Assembly: GCA_015063885.1 (NCBI GenBank)
Contig: SVTH01000008.1
Span: 1-64,000, forward strand
Length of the DNA: 64,000 nucleotides
Source: Oscillospiraceae bacterium
GTDB lineage: Bacteria; Bacillota; Clostridia; Oscillospirales; CAG-382
Reading direction: 5' to 3'
Below are positions 63,045 through 64,000 of the stretch, one piece after another (the first letter of the stretch is position 1; each line of letters opens with the position of its first letter). The position numbers were made by a program, and so were the translations under genes. The notes below the pieces were generated by a model that worked only from the letters and a program-made list of their open reading frames with translations, was not told the origin of the DNA and ran no database searches.

Positions 63045-64000
63045 GATACAAGAGAATTATCTCCATCTGAAAAGTCTCGTGCCCCGGGAGTGCAACGTGC
63101 TTGCGGTGGTGAAGGCGGATGCTTACGGCCACGGTGCCGTGGAAGTCTGCAAAATGCTTTACCGCACGGGATGCCGCTATTTTGCGGTGGCCTGTATTGA
63201 AGAAGCGTTGCATCTGCGGGAAAACGGGATCGAAGGAAATATTTTGATTTTGGGAAACACGGATCCCTCCTACGCAAAGCAGTTGGAGGAGCAGGAGCTG
63301 ATCCAGACGGTGGATAACGCGGAATACGCTTCCGCATTGGCCGCCCGTGGAAAGGTGCGCGTCCATATCAAGGTGGATACGGGGATGTCCCGCTTGGGGC
63401 TTTACTGCCACCGTGAAGAGGATCTGGAGCCCACGGCAAGGGCCATTGAAGGGATTGCCGCTTTGGAAGGTCTTACGGTGGAAGGGATCTTCACCCACTT
63501 TGCAGACAGCGACGGAGAGACGGAAGATTTCACACGGAAGCAGTTCGGGTTGTTCTCTTCCCTTTTGGATAGGCTGAACGCCATGGGCGTGGACGTGGGG
63601 ATCCGTCATTGCTGTAACAGCGCCGGGATCCTGCGGTTCCCTGAGATGCATCTGGACATGGTGCGTGCGGGGTTGGTGCTTTACGGATTGATGCCCTCTC
63701 CCTACGTGAATGATCCCGCTTTACAGCCTGCCATGAAGCTGATCGCAAGGGTTTCCGCTGTGAATACCCTGAAGCCCGGAGACGCAGTCTCCTACGGCGG
63801 TGTTTTCAAGGCGGAGAAGGAGATGCGTGTTGCGGTGCTCTCCATCGGATACGCCGACGGGTTATCCCGGGCGCTTTCGGGAAATCTCACCGTGGGAATC
63901 AACGGAAGAGAGGTGCCTTTGATCGGACGGATCTGCATGGATCTTTGCATGGCAGATCTGGGAGACACTCCCTGCAAGGCGGGAGATGAGGCCGTGATCT
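63004..64000 (+). CDS. alr: Alanine racemase (3' end cut by window)
   Basis: An open frame from ATG 63004 to the window end gives 332 residues of the usual 370-390. The pyridoxal lysine is K37 (VVKADAYGHG), followed by HIKVDTGMSRLG, GIFTHFADSD, CCNSAG and the catalytic tyrosine SIGYADGLSR. It makes D-alanine for peptidoglycan. The start lies inside the lipoprotein gene and the ribosome site is weak; a nearby later start is possible. Confidence 0.95.
   Translation, partial: MTTQRVRVQIQTRKIQENYLHLKSLVPRECNVLAVVKADAYGHGAVEVCKMLYRTGCRYFAVACIEEALHLRENGIEGNILILGNTDPSYAKQLEEQELIQTVDNAEYASALAARGKVRVHIKVDTGMSRLGLYCHREEDLEPTARAIEGIAALEGLTVEGIFTHFADSDGETEDFTRKQFGLFSSLLDRLNAMGVDVGIRHCCNSAGILRFPEMHLDMVRAGLVLYGLMPSPYVNDPALQPAMKLIARVSAVNTLKPGDAVSYGGVFKAEKEMRVAVLSIGYADGLSRALSGNLTVGINGREVPLIGRICMDLCMADLGDTPCKAGDEAVI

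Overview
This 64-kb window looks like chromosome from an endospore-forming member of the Clostridia (Bacillota), most likely an uncultured gut or rumen type. The grounds are the sporulation genes yabP, yabQ and spoVB, the groESL operon behind a CIRCE/HrcA operator, the cdaA-cdaR pair, DUF1385 and RNHCP proteins, strong Shine-Dalgarno sites, many GTG and TTG starts, and consensus TTGACA-17 bp-TATAAT promoters. Genus cannot be read from the sequence. Between about 23.7 and 56.5 kb almost every gene is on the minus strand.

Left edge (1-0.9 kb): the tail of an unidentified gene, a 43-bp duplication of the 3' end of a tRNA-Pro(GGG) gene (an attachment-site-like scar), the tRNA with its own promoter and terminator, and what looks like a fragment of a membrane pyrophosphatase gene.

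0.9-15.2 kb is the most distinctive part. A plus-strand operon encodes thymidine kinase, two tandem DHH/DHHA1 phosphoesterases of NrnA type, and the nucleotidase SurE. Converging on it is a minus-strand block. One operon encodes an RDD membrane protein, a complete CUT1-type ABC importer (ATPase, two permeases, binding lipoprotein), a thermonuclease-like lipoprotein and a 1010-residue lipoprotein with six OB-like repeats. A separate promoter then drives a lipoprotein with a Big2-like domain and a barnase-type ribonuclease domain. Together these read as a candidate system for degrading extracellular nucleic acid, capturing and importing products, and salvaging nucleotides. The import substrate is inference.

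15.2-25.2 kb holds accessory and housekeeping genes: HAD phosphatases, a class-3 lipase, a GH3 glycosidase with swapped domain order, a DUF368/PopT-type undecaprenyl-phosphate translocase, a LemA-DUF3137 pair and two adjacent paralogous membrane proteins of unknown role. groESL, an RlmL-like methyltransferase and a lone fumarase alpha subunit follow (25.2-29.4 kb).

29.5-43.4 kb is one long co-directional block. Read in transcription order it runs cdaA-cdaR-recJ-rel-dtd-hemZ-udk-like-spoVB-mazG, then hup-rqcP-yabP-yabQ-divIC-S1 from an additional promoter. It combines c-di-AMP and (p)ppGpp signalling, nucleotide and tRNA quality control, and sporulation or division functions. 43.4-56.5 kb is a second such block (yqhQ, prmC, then trmH-dprA-topA-rnc-radical SAM-smc-ftsY-rdgB). 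It covers translation termination, DNA uptake and topology, RNA processing, chromosome segregation and protein targeting.

56.5-64 kb returns to mixed strands: an RNHCP protein, an unknown membrane protein, a MazF/EndoA-type toxin with no adjacent antitoxin, a large DUF4855 surface protein, NAD(P)H-hydrate dehydratase, a small lipoprotein and alanine racemase cut by the window end. Apart from the left edge, no gap over 300 bases lacks a gene. No CRISPR array, insertion sequence or rRNA gene was seen.
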